Of a stretch of DNA of 64,000 nucleotides, positions 7,975 to 18,500 are shown one piece after another. How positions within the stretch are numbered: position 1 is the stretch's first letter; every line of letters begins with the position of its first letter. The DNA comes from Thermoflexus hugenholtzii JAD2. GTDB taxonomy: Bacteria; Chloroflexota; Chloroflexia; Chloroflexales; Roseiflexaceae. The stretch is taken from NCBI GenBank assembly GCA_945881915.1, contig CAMCVW010000004.1, positions 62,001-126,000 on the forward strand, in the 5' to 3' direction. Below the pieces are notes generated by a model, which saw only the letters and a list, made by a program, of their open reading frames with translations, made no database searches and was not told the origin of the DNA. The translations under genes were made by a program, and so were the position numbers.

Positions 7975-9084
7975 ATGGCAGTAGACGCAACTAAGCTACC
8001 CAACACAGCACCAGCTGTCGAAGATGTCGGTACGATTCCGCAGTGGAAACTGATGGTACGCCGCTTCCGCAAAAGCAAACTCTCAGTCGCCGGTCTGATT
8101 ATGTTGATAGTCTTGTATACGCTGATGTTTCTTTCGGACTTTATTGCGCCGTATCAACACAATCGCATTGATTCCAACTACGCATGGGCACCTCCTTCTC
8201 AACTCGGTTTTGCCAACGGGAAAGTCGTCACGTATGCCCTCAAGCAGACCCTCGACGAAGTGCGCTTCGAATGGATCTACGCACCAGACCTCGAAAATCC
8301 AATCCCCGTAGAATTTTTCGTGCAAGGATACGAGTACCGACTGCTCGGCTTCATCCCTTCCAAATTGCACCTCTTTGGCGTACCGGATGGTTCGCAGATC
8401 AACCTGATAGGCGCAGACAAAGACGGCAAAGACGTTTTTTCGCGATTGCTCAAGGGAAGCCAAATTTCGCTGACGCTGGGTTTTGTCGGTGTGTTGATAT
8501 CGGTTATTATTGGATCAATTGTCGGTACCGCCTCTGGGTACTTCGGTGGAGCTATCGACAATATCATTCAGCGCTTGATTGAATTGTTGCGGTCATTCCC
8601 CGACATTCCATTGTTTCTCGGGCTCGCAGCAGCGTTACCAATGGGTGTACCGGTGGAGGTGCGCTTCTTCCTCATCACTATCATCATCGCAATGATTGGC
8701 TGGACGGGTTTGGCTCGTGAAGTGCGTGCCAAAGTCATGGCCTTCCGTGCCAGCGATTACACTTCAGCTGCCATCGCAGCCGGTGCGTCGCATTGGCACG
8801 TGATTACTCGCCACCTCATCCCCAACGCGATGAGCCATATCATCGTGGTGGGAACACTGGCGATTCCGGGCGCAATTGGGTCCGAGACGGCGTTGAGCTT
8901 CCTCGGGTTGGGGATTTTGCCACCAGCCGTGTCGTGGGGCGTCATGCTTCGTGACGCACAGACCATCGAGGCAATTACAAACTACCCCTGGATGCTTTTG
9001 CCGGTCGGTGTGCTCATCATCGCAGTGCTGAGCTTCTATCTTTTGGGCGATGGCGTGCGCGATGCCGTTGACCCGTACGCGTAG
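7975..9084 (+). CDS. ABC importer permease, DppC/OppC family
   Basis: Second channel subunit, 369 residues, 12 bp after the first permease. The N-terminus has the DppC family pattern WKLMVRRFRKSKLSVAGLIM with a membrane helix. It is followed by an extracytoplasmic insert of about 100 residues that is longer than in E. coli DppC. The sequence GADKDGKDVFSRLLKGSQIS marks the start of the membrane core. The coupling loop is SDYTSAAIAAGASHWHVITR followed by HLIPNAMSHI. The C-terminus LLGDGVRDAVDPYA matches the family end. It acts with the DppB-like subunit and the two ATPases that follow. Confidence 0.93.
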   Translation: MAVDATKLPNTAPAVEDVGTIPQWKLMVRRFRKSKLSVAGLIMLIVLYTLMFLSDFIAPYQHNRIDSNYAWAPPSQLGFANGKVVTYALKQTLDEVRFEWIYAPDLENPIPVEFFVQGYEYRLLGFIPSKLHLFGVPDGSQINLIGADKDGKDVFSRLLKGSQISLTLGFVGVLISVIIGSIVGTASGYFGGAIDNIIQRLIELLRSFPDIPLFLGLAAALPMGVPVEVRFFLITIIIAMIGWTGLAREVRAKVMAFRASDYTSAAIAAGASHWHVITRHLIPNAMSHIIVVGTLAIPGAIGSETALSFLGLGILPPAVSWGVMLRDAQTIEAITNYPWMLLPVGVLIIAVLSFYLLGDGVRDAVDPYA

Positions 9085-9094
9085 GAGGTAGTCG

Positions 9095-10141
9095 ATGACG
9101 ACTGAACAAATGGCACCGAATAGCTCAATTAATCTGACGAGCCACGACGATGTCGTGCGTGTAGAAGATCTCAAAGTCAGCTTTTACACCCAGCTAGGTG
9201 TGGTTCGTGCGCTCAACGGGGTCAGTTTTAACATCCCACGGGGACGCGTGTTGGGCATTGTGGGTGAATCGGGCTGCGGCAAGAGCATCACTGGTCTGTC
9301 CATCATGCAGTTGGTGGTCGGCGCAGGGCGCACCGAAGCAGGGCGTATCATGTTCCGCGAATATGCTGGCCAGGAACCTCCGGTCAACATCCTCGACTAC
9401 GGCAAAAACAGTCCCGAGATGCGCAAGATTCGTGGCAACAATATATCGATGATCTTCCAAGAGCCGATGTCTTCACTCAATCCGTGTTACACCATTGGCA
9501 ACCAGATTGAAGAAGCGATTTTGCTCCACCAGACCAATGACAAAAGCGAAGCATCAAAGCGTGCTATCGAAGTGTTGAACAAGGTTGGTATGCCCAATCC
9601 TGCACGTATTGCGGCTTCATACCCACACGAACTTTCGGGTGGGATGCGGCAACGGGCAATGATTGCAATGGCGTTGTCATGTAATCCGACACTCCTCATC
9701 GCCGACGAGCCCACGACCGCACTCGATGTAACCACCGAAGCACAAATCCTTGATTTGATGCGCGGATTACAGAGCGAGATAGGCACCTCTATCATGTTCA
9801 TTACCCATAACATGGGCGTCGTGGCACAGATGTGCGATGAAGTCGCAGTGATGTATATGGGCCGCGTCGTCGAACGGGCAACGGTCGACGACATCTTCTA
9901 TGAACCACGACATCCGTATACGATTTCGCTGCTGCAATCAATCCCACGTTTGGGACGGAGGAGTGGGAAGCTTGCATCCATTGAAGGAAGCGTGCCGGAT
10001 CCGTATTCAACCACTCCTGGTTGTTCGTTCCATCCGCGCTGTCCCGTGGCAATCAAAGGATTGTGCGATACCATCGAGCCCCAAGAAACCATCGTCGATG
10101 CAGCGAAGGGACATACCGTCCGCTGTCATCTGAATTCGTGA
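9095..10141 (+). CDS. ABC importer ATPase, DppD/OppD family
   Basis: A 348-residue ATPase. Walker A GESGCGKS lies near residues 57-64, with Q-loop MIFQEPMSSLNP, signature LSGGMRQR and Walker B LLIADEPTTALD. The C-terminal oligopeptide-type domain carries the cysteine segment PGCSFHPRCPVAIKGLCD, which in related DppD/DppF proteins binds an Fe-S cluster. The ribosome site AGGAGG lies directly before the ATG. It pairs with the next gene to form the importer's ATPase heterodimer. Confidence 0.94.
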   Translation: MTTEQMAPNSSINLTSHDDVVRVEDLKVSFYTQLGVVRALNGVSFNIPRGRVLGIVGESGCGKSITGLSIMQLVVGAGRTEAGRIMFREYAGQEPPVNILDYGKNSPEMRKIRGNNISMIFQEPMSSLNPCYTIGNQIEEAILLHQTNDKSEASKRAIEVLNKVGMPNPARIAASYPHELSGGMRQRAMIAMALSCNPTLLIADEPTTALDVTTEAQILDLMRGLQSEIGTSIMFITHNMGVVAQMCDEVAVMYMGRVVERATVDDIFYEPRHPYTISLLQSIPRLGRRSGKLASIEGSVPDPYSTTPGCSFHPRCPVAIKGLCDTIEPQETIVDAAKGHTVRCHLNS

Positions 10142-10148
10142 GGTGACC

Positions 10149-11207
10149 ATGACCACCGATGATATGTTGCTTGAGGTACGTGGCCTCAAAAAGCACTTTC
10201 CTATTCGAACCGGTTTGATGCGTCGCGTCACTGGGATGGTCAAAGCCGTCGACGGCATTAATTTTCATATCCACAAAGGTGAAACACTCGGGTTGGTGGG
10301 CGAATCAGGGTGCGGCAAGAGTACTGCTGGCCGCGCAATTCTGCGTCTGCATGAACCAACTGCCGGCGAAATCATCTTCAACGATCCGGTACTGGGCAAA
10401 ATCGACGTTACCCAGGCTGACCGCGAAACGATGATGAAAATTCGTCCCAACATGCAGATTATCTTCCAAGATCCATTTACATCACTCAACCCACGCCTGA
10501 CCGTGGGACAAATTGTGGGTGAACCGCTCGAAATCCAGCATCGTGCCTCAGGTTCTGAATTGTCTGATCGTGTCGCAGAATTGCTCAACGAGGTCGGTAT
10601 TCGCCCCGAAAACATGACCCGCTATCCACACGCTTTTTCGGGCGGGCAACGCCAACGTATCGGCATTGCCCGTGCATTGGCACTCAATCCGAGTTTGATT
10701 ATTTGTGATGAGCCTGTTTCTGCCCTCGACGTATCGATTCAAGCACAGGTCTTGAATTTGCTCGATGAGCTCCAAGCAAAATACGGAATGGCGTATCTGT
10801 TTATTGGGCACGACCTGAGCGTCATTGAGCACATTTCGGACCGGGTCGCAGTCATGTATGTCGGCTATATCGTCGAAATGGCCAAGACAGACAAATTGTA
10901 CTTCTCGCCCAAACATCCATATACCGAAGCCCTCCTGAACGCTATTCCAAAGGCAGATCCACGGTTGCGCACGCGACCAGAACGTTTGCTAGGTGACGTG
11001 CCTTCGCCGGCAAACCCGCCCAGTGGGTGCTACTTCCATCCGCGCTGTCGGTATGCCAAAGAAATCTGCAGCGTGGAACGTCCCCCGTTGACAGACATCG
11101 GTGACGAGCATTACGTCGCATGTCATTTTGCTCGAGAGTTATCTCTGACCGGTGTCCAGGCATTGAGTGATATCAAGCTCGAAATGCCGGCAGCCAAGAA
11201 CGTCTAG
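10149..11207 (+). CDS. ABC importer ATPase, DppF/OppF family
   Basis: A 352-residue ATPase and last gene of the importer operon. Walker A GESGCGKS is near residues 51-58, Q-loop IIFQDPFTSLNP, signature FSGGQRQR, Walker B LIICDEPVSALD. The C-terminal cysteine segment SGCYFHPRCRYAKEICS matches the OppF family. The start at ATG 10149 is preferred because GAGGTG sits just upstream; an in-frame GTG at 10143 is the alternative. The gap to the previous stop is only 7 bp. A strong terminator follows. Confidence 0.94.
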   Translation: MTTDDMLLEVRGLKKHFPIRTGLMRRVTGMVKAVDGINFHIHKGETLGLVGESGCGKSTAGRAILRLHEPTAGEIIFNDPVLGKIDVTQADRETMMKIRPNMQIIFQDPFTSLNPRLTVGQIVGEPLEIQHRASGSELSDRVAELLNEVGIRPENMTRYPHAFSGGQRQRIGIARALALNPSLIICDEPVSALDVSIQAQVLNLLDELQAKYGMAYLFIGHDLSVIEHISDRVAVMYVGYIVEMAKTDKLYFSPKHPYTEALLNAIPKADPRLRTRPERLLGDVPSPANPPSGCYFHPRCRYAKEICSVERPPLTDIGDEHYVACHFARELSLTGVQALSDIKLEMPAAKNV

Positions 11208-11215
11208 TGCAACGG

Positions 11216-11248
11216 ACCGGCGCTTGGCATCGCCATGCGCCGGTTTTC
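11216..11248 (+). terminator. Intrinsic terminator of the ABC importer operon
   Basis: ACCGGCGC (from 11216) pairs with GCGCCGGT (11237-11244) across a 13-nt loop and runs into TTTTCT. The position just after the last ATPase gene fits the end of the five-gene operon. Confidence 0.85.
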
Positions 11249-11324
11249 TATCGATTGACTCGCACACGCCGTATGCTGCGATGGTCGTGTTGTACGATAG
11301 CCGCACAAACATTCCAAGGAGCGT

Positions 11325-12299
11325 ATGGTACCGCAAGAAATACGTATCGGAATAGTAGGTTGTGGAGGGATGGCGCGACATCATGATCGCGTCTTCGATG
11401 CATTACCTGGTGTTCGCATTGCATCATTGGCTGAACCCAACCAGCAGAATGTTGATCGATCCATCTCGAGGCGGTTTCTGACAAAACCCGGCCTCCCACT
11501 ACATATACTGATTATCGCGAGATGCTCAGTCGTGAATCCCTCGACGGGGTCGTCATTGTGACCTACATAATCAGCATTTCACGCAATCAATAGAAGCGCT
11601 CGATGCTGACTGTCATGTCTCGGTCGAAAAGCCAATGGTCATCAATACTTACGATGCGCATGCATTATTTGCCCATGCAAAAAAATGCAGTAAGATCGTA
11701 TCCGTGTCTTTCCCGGGCCCGTTCATGAGTGAATTTCCATACATTCGCGCGCATCTTGCCGAAGGCGGTTTTGGCGGTTTAGGCGATTTGTCGGTCATTA
11801 ATGGAGTCTGTACAAGCCATGGATCCAAAATCAAACAGGAACGTGGCGTGTTGATCCACTGCAGTCGGGTGGCGGCAATCTGTACGACAGCGGTGCGCAT
11901 CAGTTCAATGCATTGTTGTATCTAACGGGATTTTCGGTATCCGAAGTCTATGCGTATACCGACTCCAAAGGCGAAGCGGTCGAGGTTGCGAGAGTAGTGA
12001 TGATGAAGTTCAGCGATGGTTCTTTTGGAACGGCTTCGGTGAGTGGTGATGCAACAGTGTTTGAACAAAGTGTTTTTCTGCAGGGATCGCGTGGAAGTAT
12101 CAAGACGAGCATCTATGGTGGTACTATGGAACACTGGCAGGAAGGTCGCACCGTCAACAACCCTGCAGTCCCTGCCGTAGCTTCGGTGCAAGAAAACTTC
12201 AGGGATGTGATTTTTGCCACGTCCGAAACGCCGAGCCCTGCGTTGCTTGGATTGCACCAAGCACGCTTCATGGATGCGATCTATGCATCTGCTGCCTAG
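11325..12299 (+). pseudogene. Frameshifted Gfo/Idh/MocA-family oxidoreductase
   Basis: Fragments of one NAD(P)-dependent sugar-type dehydrogenase lie in order but in different frames. IRIGIVGCGGMARHHDRVFD (Rossmann GxGxxA) is in frame with the ATG at 11325. TDYREMLSRESLDGVVIVTY follows in another frame from about 11507. The stretch with SIEALDADCHVSVEKPMV (the family EKP motif) is in the third frame from about 11567. From about 11844 the first frame resumes (GGGNLYDSGAHQFNALLYL, containing the catalytic-type DxxxHxxN region) and continues to the stop at 12299. At least three frame changes are needed, so I call it a pseudogene. Assembly error is possible, but neighbouring genes are clean. It lies directly upstream of the isomerase-like gene and probably once shared its pathway. 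Confidence 0.85.
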
Positions 12300-12394
12300 G
12301 CAAGTCAGTGAACGTCATCGGGGACAACGAACGGGTACTCATGGTCGCATGACCATCGCACCACATACATGGGGATCATCTGAAAGGACAGACT

Positions 12395-13237
12395 ATGAAA
12401 GTTGGTATTTTGACCGCTCCGGTCAGTAAACAGCCACTGGAAAAATTCATCCCATGGGCGGCATCGATTGGTGTGCAACAAATCGAACTCGACGTTGGAC
12501 CTGGCGGAAATTTTGATTGCACCACCGTCACGGACAGTGATATTGCCAACCTCAAGACATTGCTCGCCAAGAACAACATCACCTTGTCGAGTATCGTCTG
12601 CTACTGGCATACCATGATGACGGGGGTAACGGCAGACCATTTGGCTCAGTCAAAGAAGGTTTTCCCTGCCGCAATCAAACTGGCACCGAAGTTGGGAGTC
12701 GAACTGGTAGGCGCTTTGGCTGGTTTCCCAACCCAAGGCAAGACCCGACTCGACACCATCAAAGAAGACTTGCCAGTGCACTTTCGACCAATGGCTGATT
12801 TGGCTCGTGAAGCCGGCGTCAAAATCATGTTCGAAAACTGGTATGCAACCAACTTGCAGAATCTCGAGCACTTCCAGACGATCTTCGAGGTATTGCCTGA
12901 TGCGCATCTTGGTTTGAACTACGATCCTTCCCATCTCGATTGGCAAGAGATTGACTACATCGACGGTGTACGTGAATTCCAAAACCGCATCTTCCATGTC
13001 CACGCGAAGGACGTCTGGGTTAATCCTACCCGTCGTGCCCGTGTCGGCTCGAATGGTGATGGGTGGTGGCGCTACGTGTTACCGGGGTACGGGCGCATCC
13101 GCTGGGGTGAGTTCATCACGACCTTGCGTAAAGTTGGGTATGATGGAGTTATCTCGGTCGAACACGAAGACGATGCATTCGGTCCTGAGGAAGGCTTCAC
13201 CAAGTCTGTACGCTACCTCCGTTCCCTCGTCGATTAA
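12395..13237 (+). CDS. Sugar phosphate isomerase/epimerase-like TIM-barrel protein
   Basis: A 280-residue protein of the xylose isomerase-like (AP endonuclease 2) TIM-barrel family. Visible metal-site regions are VKIMFENWY, LGLNYDPSHLDWQ, IFHVHAKD and GVISVEHED, each at the end of a predicted barrel strand. The reaction is likely isomerisation or epimerisation of a sugar, keto-sugar or inositol-type compound. The true substrate cannot be assigned. Its ATG has an AAAGGA site. The broken MocA-family gene just upstream and the importer operon suggest a carbohydrate-use cluster. A terminator follows. Confidence 0.85.
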   Translation: MKVGILTAPVSKQPLEKFIPWAASIGVQQIELDVGPGGNFDCTTVTDSDIANLKTLLAKNNITLSSIVCYWHTMMTGVTADHLAQSKKVFPAAIKLAPKLGVELVGALAGFPTQGKTRLDTIKEDLPVHFRPMADLAREAGVKIMFENWYATNLQNLEHFQTIFEVLPDAHLGLNYDPSHLDWQEIDYIDGVREFQNRIFHVHAKDVWVNPTRRARVGSNGDGWWRYVLPGYGRIRWGEFITTLRKVGYDGVISVEHEDDAFGPEEGFTKSVRYLRSLVD

Positions 13238-13252
13238 TCAGCTATGCGGAGT

Positions 13253-13282
13253 GCGCCGTTCCGTCGTGGAGCGGCGCTTTTT
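13253..13282 (+). terminator. Intrinsic terminator abutting the next start codon
   Basis: GCGCCG-TT-CC pairs with GG-A-GCGGCGC (13253-13277) and runs into TTTTT, ending two bases before the ATG of the helicase gene at 13285. The only ribosome-site candidate for that helicase, GGAG at 13268-13271, lies inside the right arm of the hairpin. Confidence 0.8.
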
Positions 13283-13284
13283 CT

Positions 13285-15474
13285 ATGAATCGTCAAACTG
13301 TCGAACCAACATCTGAGCAGACCGCTGTGGTCACTCATCCGCTCCGTCATCACGCCCGTGTACTTGCTGTGGCTGGCTCAGGCAAAACGACGACTATTGT
13401 GCTGCGTGTCGCCCATCTCATCAATGAGCAGGGTGTTGCACCCAGTGCGGTACGTGTATTTGCCTATAACGCTCTCGCTCGGAATGAATTACGTAGCCGC
13501 ATCGAAGCTGTCTTGCCGGACAAACGCGATCAACCCCGTGTCGATACATTCCACTCCTTTTGCTTCCGCTGGCTCAAACAAGCAATGAGTACGGGACTCT
13601 ACCCCGAACCGGCCGAGTGGTGGCTCGACGAAGCCACAGACCGGTCACGGATTCTGATGTATCGCGCGTTGCAATCGTTAGTCGGCGAAGGAGTCATCGA
13701 AGATGGTGCAGTCGATATCGACGCAGTTGCATCGGCGATTACGCTGTGGAAGTCTGGTCTGATTCCTCCGGGAGCGGAACGTGCAGCCCACGCGACGAGC
13801 ACCGATATCCCATTGGTGTATGCGCGCTACGAAGAATTTCGCCGTGAAGCGGGAGCGTTGGGCTTTGATGACTTCGTCGAGACGTTGCTCGGTATTGCTG
13901 CAGCACATCCTGCCTTCTGGCTGAAGGCCGTGGGTGGAGTGCGCGTGCTAATTGTGGACGAGTACCAAGACGTCAACTATGGTCAGGAGCGACTCATCGA
14001 AGCGGTCGCAGGGCAACACGCCGATGTGATGGTGGTTGGGGACGACGATCAGACGATCTACGAGTGGCGAGGGGCACGTCCAGACTACCTCTTGACACGT
14101 TTTGGGAGTGGACTGGCAGAGCGGCCAATCATCGACTATCCGCTGACCGTGAGCTTCCGGTTTGGGCCATTGTTAGCCCAGACGGCCTACAACGTCATCG
14201 CCCGGAATGCGGTCCGTTTTCCAAAAGCCCTGGTTGCATCGCAGTGGCTGCAGCAGACGATCATCGATATCGTCGAAGACAAGCAACTCAGTGCAGGTGT
14301 CGTCGACACACAACTCGCAGAGCAGCTGCAGGATTGGGTGGCACAACACGGTACGCAGTCGGTTGTCGTCCTCGGCAGGACCTTGGGGCAGCTCCAGTCG
14401 TTCGAAATAGCCTGTCTCCACGCAGGTATCCCATACCGCATCCTCGGGCGAGGCCCGGTCTACCAGCGCCGTGAGCACCAAATACTGGCTGATTATCTAC
14501 GCATCGGGTACGCATATGACGCAACAGTCGATTCTGGGTCGTCAGCATGTTTTCTGCGTATCCTCAACACCCCGATGCGCGGCCTCGCCCGTGATCGCGT
14601 CCAGCAACTGCTGCAACGTGCCCAATTGCATGGACAGACGCTGCATGAGGCGCTCCGCGAGCTCCACCAAGACCAGCAAACGCCGCATTTGACACGTGAT
14701 CGCATTGATCAGTTGATGGCACTGTACGAGCATCTGGTGCGCCTGCTGGCTGTCGATACGCCAGCCTACGACGTCCTCTCCTGGCTCAGTACATCATTGC
14801 GGCTCGACGAGCATTTTGTGCGTTCGTTTGGACGTGGTGAAGCTGCTGCCGAGCGGACATCGGCAGTGCGACAGATGATTGCGGTCACCGCGCACTATGG
14901 CTGGTCGACATCGGCGTATCTCGCATGGTTCACGGGTAGCGACCATAGCGCGGGTAAGCCGGAGGAAGAACAAGTACTCTTCACCACCGTCTATCGTGCC
15001 AAGGGGCTCGAGTACGACTACGTCATCATTCCCGCTGCGGTCGAAGGGTTCATGCCAGCTGCAGGGAATTCACCGGAAGTCTATGATCGCAATGATCCCA
15101 CGGCAATTCCCGTCGCATCCGATGCCATCGAGGAAGAACGACGTCTGTTCTATGTTGCAATCACACGGGCCAAGTCAATGTTGACCATCGGCATTCCCAT
15201 GCCGCCCGCTGGACTTGGCCGAGATGCACTTCCCAGTGCTACGCCCTCTCGCTTTGTCTACGAAATGAAAACGGTTGCGACGGAACAAATCTTGGCCAGT
15301 GCCGATTCTGACGCTAGTGCGCTCGCTGAAGCTCTCGACGAACACGGAGCGAGTGATGGATTCCTCGCGCATCTGCGGCATTACTTCCCCGACGACAGCG
15401 ACATGCAGCAGGTCTGCCGCGATTTTGTCGGCAATCGTTGGCCGATGCGCCCGCTCAAACCCAAAAAGAAATAG
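13285..15474 (+). CDS. UvrD/PcrA-type superfamily 1 DNA helicase (paralogue 1)
   Basis: A 729-residue ATP-dependent 3'-5' DNA helicase. Motif I (Walker A) is VAGSGKTTT near residues 29-37. Motif II is VDEYQDVNYGQ, motif III GDDDQTIYEWRGARPDYLL, motif V TTVYRAKGLEYDYVIIP and motif VI RRLFYVAITRAK. This is the complete set for an active SF1A motor. The C-terminus ends with a small domain (EHGASDGFLAHLRHYFP) that is shared with the second helicase at 21639 and a basic tail (PLKPKKK). The start codon directly follows a terminator, so its message must begin inside or read through that hairpin. It is convergent with the AddA-like gene. Confidence 0.93.
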   Translation: MNRQTVEPTSEQTAVVTHPLRHHARVLAVAGSGKTTTIVLRVAHLINEQGVAPSAVRVFAYNALARNELRSRIEAVLPDKRDQPRVDTFHSFCFRWLKQAMSTGLYPEPAEWWLDEATDRSRILMYRALQSLVGEGVIEDGAVDIDAVASAITLWKSGLIPPGAERAAHATSTDIPLVYARYEEFRREAGALGFDDFVETLLGIAAAHPAFWLKAVGGVRVLIVDEYQDVNYGQERLIEAVAGQHADVMVVGDDDQTIYEWRGARPDYLLTRFGSGLAERPIIDYPLTVSFRFGPLLAQTAYNVIARNAVRFPKALVASQWLQQTIIDIVEDKQLSAGVVDTQLAEQLQDWVAQHGTQSVVVLGRTLGQLQSFEIACLHAGIPYRILGRGPVYQRREHQILADYLRIGYAYDATVDSGSSACFLRILNTPMRGLARDRVQQLLQRAQLHGQTLHEALRELHQDQQTPHLTRDRIDQLMALYEHLVRLLAVDTPAYDVLSWLSTSLRLDEHFVRSFGRGEAAAERTSAVRQMIAVTAHYGWSTSAYLAWFTGSDHSAGKPEEEQVLFTTVYRAKGLEYDYVIIPAAVEGFMPAAGNSPEVYDRNDPTAIPVASDAIEEERRLFYVAITRAKSMLTIGIPMPPAGLGRDALPSATPSRFVYEMKTVATEQILASADSDASALAEALDEHGASDGFLAHLRHYFPDDSDMQQVCRDFVGNRWPMRPLKPKKK

Positions 15475-15479
15475 AGAGT

Positions 15480-15512
15480 CCCCACCGTACATCATGCGCG
15501 GCGGGGATTTTT
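15480..15512 (+). terminator. Intrinsic terminator between convergent helicase genes
   Basis: CCCC-A-CCG (15480-15487) pairs with CGG-C-GGGG (15499-15506) with one A-C mismatch and is followed by ATTTTTG. It ends the plus-strand helicase mRNA only a few bases before the minus-strand AddA-like stop codon. Confidence 0.75.
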
Positions 15513-15516
15513 GTAT

Positions 15517-18500
15517 TTAGCCGAGGAGCGTTTGTCCTTCCGGGCAGAGCCAGCGTGCGGGACAATGGCTGCATGAGCGATGCTCAGGTATTGCCGGGAA
15601 CGAACCACTGATGAGCCACTGAACCGCACCATCGAGACGCTCATAGGTCAATCCGAGTGCGGACTGCGAATTATCGACAGGTACAGAAGTCGCACTGCGG
15701 GCATGATAGAGCGCCAACGACGGCAATTCTGCCGAGCCGGATGCTGCTGCGATTGCTGCGCCATACAAGCGTAATTGATCTCCATGCCGCTCCGCTAGGC
15801 CTGCCAAATCGGTGTCAGTTTTGTAATCGACAATGGTTGTTCCGTCGTAGCGGTCGACGATGCCGCTGAACTGCACTTTCGCTGCGGGACGATCGACCAT
15901 CCAGTTCAGACGCTGTTCGAGTGCCAAACCGGTATGTGCCGATTGTGCCAGTTCGGTGACGAGAAATTGCGTCGTCAAAACGAGGCATTGCGCACGAGTG
16001 GCAGCAGTGACGTCACTGGACTGGGCGGTAACTGCTTGGTCGACGAGTGCAGCCGCTGTTTGTGAGGGTTGGCGTGCATGGAGTTCACAAACCTGATGGA
16101 ACAAGGTGCCCAACAATCGTGCATCGATGTCGTCCGGGGAGAGTTCTGTGGGGGTGTTTTCTTCTTCTGGTACATACTGCAGCGTGTCGTCTGTGTTCTG
16201 CGCATGAGGAAGAGCATAGGCACTGTGGTTGGGTGCGCTTGTCTCGGCGCTGCTGTGCAGATCTGCCAGGGTTTCCCCTGTTCCCGCCAACCCACTGCGG
16301 CGCATGTAACGAAAGCGCCGCGGGCATTGCACCAATTCGCTCATCGTACTGGGAGTCAACATGACGACCGGTTTGTTTGGGAGTTCTGGCAAGAGGAGTG
16401 CAGCATCTGGTACATCACTGCTATTTGCCGCGGAGTGAAGCGCTGTAGTGGTGTTGTATTCGGTCATAATCCCGTGTATCGGAGTAGCCGTGAATTGTTC
16501 GTGCACGGCGAAAAAAACGCGCGCAGCGCTGTCTTTCTTTCGTCGTTCACTACTGACCATTAACCAGCATTTGGCGCGCGTGACTGCCACATAGAAGGTC
16601 GCCAGCACTTCATTTTGTTCTTGGCGGCGGTAGTCAGAGAGACTTGGCTCCTCCTTGCCGTCGAGTATCAACGTGCCGTTTTTGTAGGTGAGCCCTTTCG
16701 TCTGTGTTTTATATGAAAAACTCCGTGCATTGGGAACAAATACTGCGCAAAATTCGAGTCCTTTGGCGGCATGGACCGTCATGATGGAGATGGTGTCGGT
16801 ATCAGTACGGCGTTCTGGTGCTGCTACATCACGACCGGTATCCATCGCAACTCGGAGATCCGCAACCAATGCCGCCACATCAGATGCGTGCGCCACACAC
16901 TCCGTCAAGAAGCGCTGCAGCAAGCGTTGCCCGTACCGGCCATCGCGACTCCAGAGCCCGGTGTCGACCAACACGGTGCGTGCCCATGTGCCAGGCTGTT
17001 TGTAGCTCTGGCTACGAAATCCTGCACGGAGCGCCTGCACGATGCGTTGTGCACGCACATCGGATGTGGCACGGTCGAGGATGTCCCACAGCGGCGTGCC
17101 ATGATTGTTGGCTCGCTGTGTAGCCAGCGTTTCTTCGTTCCAGACCCCCATCGACTGCCAGACCGTGCGTGTCAAAGAGAGTTCTGCATAGGGATTCGAG
17201 GCTGCAATGAGCGTGTGTACGGCGTCGATGATGAGTGGAATTTTGAAGAATGGCGTCAATGCCCCGTCGTCGTAGGGAATCCCGGCGCGCTTGAAGGCCG
17301 CGATGATGGGTTGGGCAGCACTCCGCGCGCGCACCAAAACCGCCATGTCACCGTAGGCGACGCGCTGGTGCTCGCGGAGCTGTAGCACTCGGTGGACGAT
17401 TGCAAGTGTTTCGGTTGGGATATCTGCATACTCGGCGAGAATCACCGTGTCCGTGGGGAACGGCAGATTTTTCTTTGCATCCTCCATCACGAGGGTGTCG
17501 CCTTCATCGAATTCGCGACGCTCTGCGTCCTCGTGGAATTGGTACGACTTTAGGCTCTGATTGGCCAGGTCGAGGATGGGTTGGAGCGACCGGAAGTTCT
17601 CGCGCAAGGTCAATCGAAGGTTGGGCGGTGATTCGAGATCTGCACGTTGCAGATTTTCGGGTTTTGCTTGGCGCCACAAGTAAATCGATTGGCGCGGATC
17701 GCCCACCACGAACCGGGCCGCCGGGGAGCTTCCGTTGTGCTGCGGGGTCATTGCCCGCATCAGGGTATCTTGGGCGCCGTTGGTGTCTTGGAATTCGTCC
17801 ACCATAATCACGCGGATGGCGCTGCGTTCATGCGGGTATGATGCGATGAGCTCTGGGACGACGCGTATCAAATCGTCGAGGTCGAGCTTCCCATCGCTCT
17901 GTAGCGCATGCTGGTAGGCGTTATACAGGTGTGTCAGTGTTTCGACGTAGATGCGCGCAACTGCGGATTGGGCAGCAGTGGGTGCAATTGCTGCCTGGAA
18001 TGCGGCGACGTCTTCACCACGTGACTTCGCATCTGCAAAGATGCTGTGTAACGTTTCTTTGACTGCTTCTTTGTTCCATGCGATGTCAGTGATTCCTGCG
18101 TCTGGTTCGCTGAGGGCGTCCTCCCATGCGCGATGCAAAAACGTATCCCACAGCTGCTGACGGAGTGCCTCGGACTCTAATTCGTCGGCGAACGGCGCTT
18201 CGGGGTCGAGGTTGCAGGCGATGCTGTGACGGAGTGCAAGTGTGGCCGCATAGACATGGAATGTCGAAATATTGGCTTCCGTCATGTCGAGGCGCGAAAA
18301 ACGCTTCGACAATGTCGCATCGCTGGTAACTGCATGAACGATTCGGGCGCGCATTTCGGTGGCGGCTTTTTCGGTGAAGGTCAACACGACGATATCTTGT
18401 GGGCTGAGACTCGGATCTGCAGTCAATAACGCGACATAACGAGTGGTTAGCGCCCTCGTTTTGCCTGTGCCTGCACCGGCGATAATCGAGACGACAGCGT

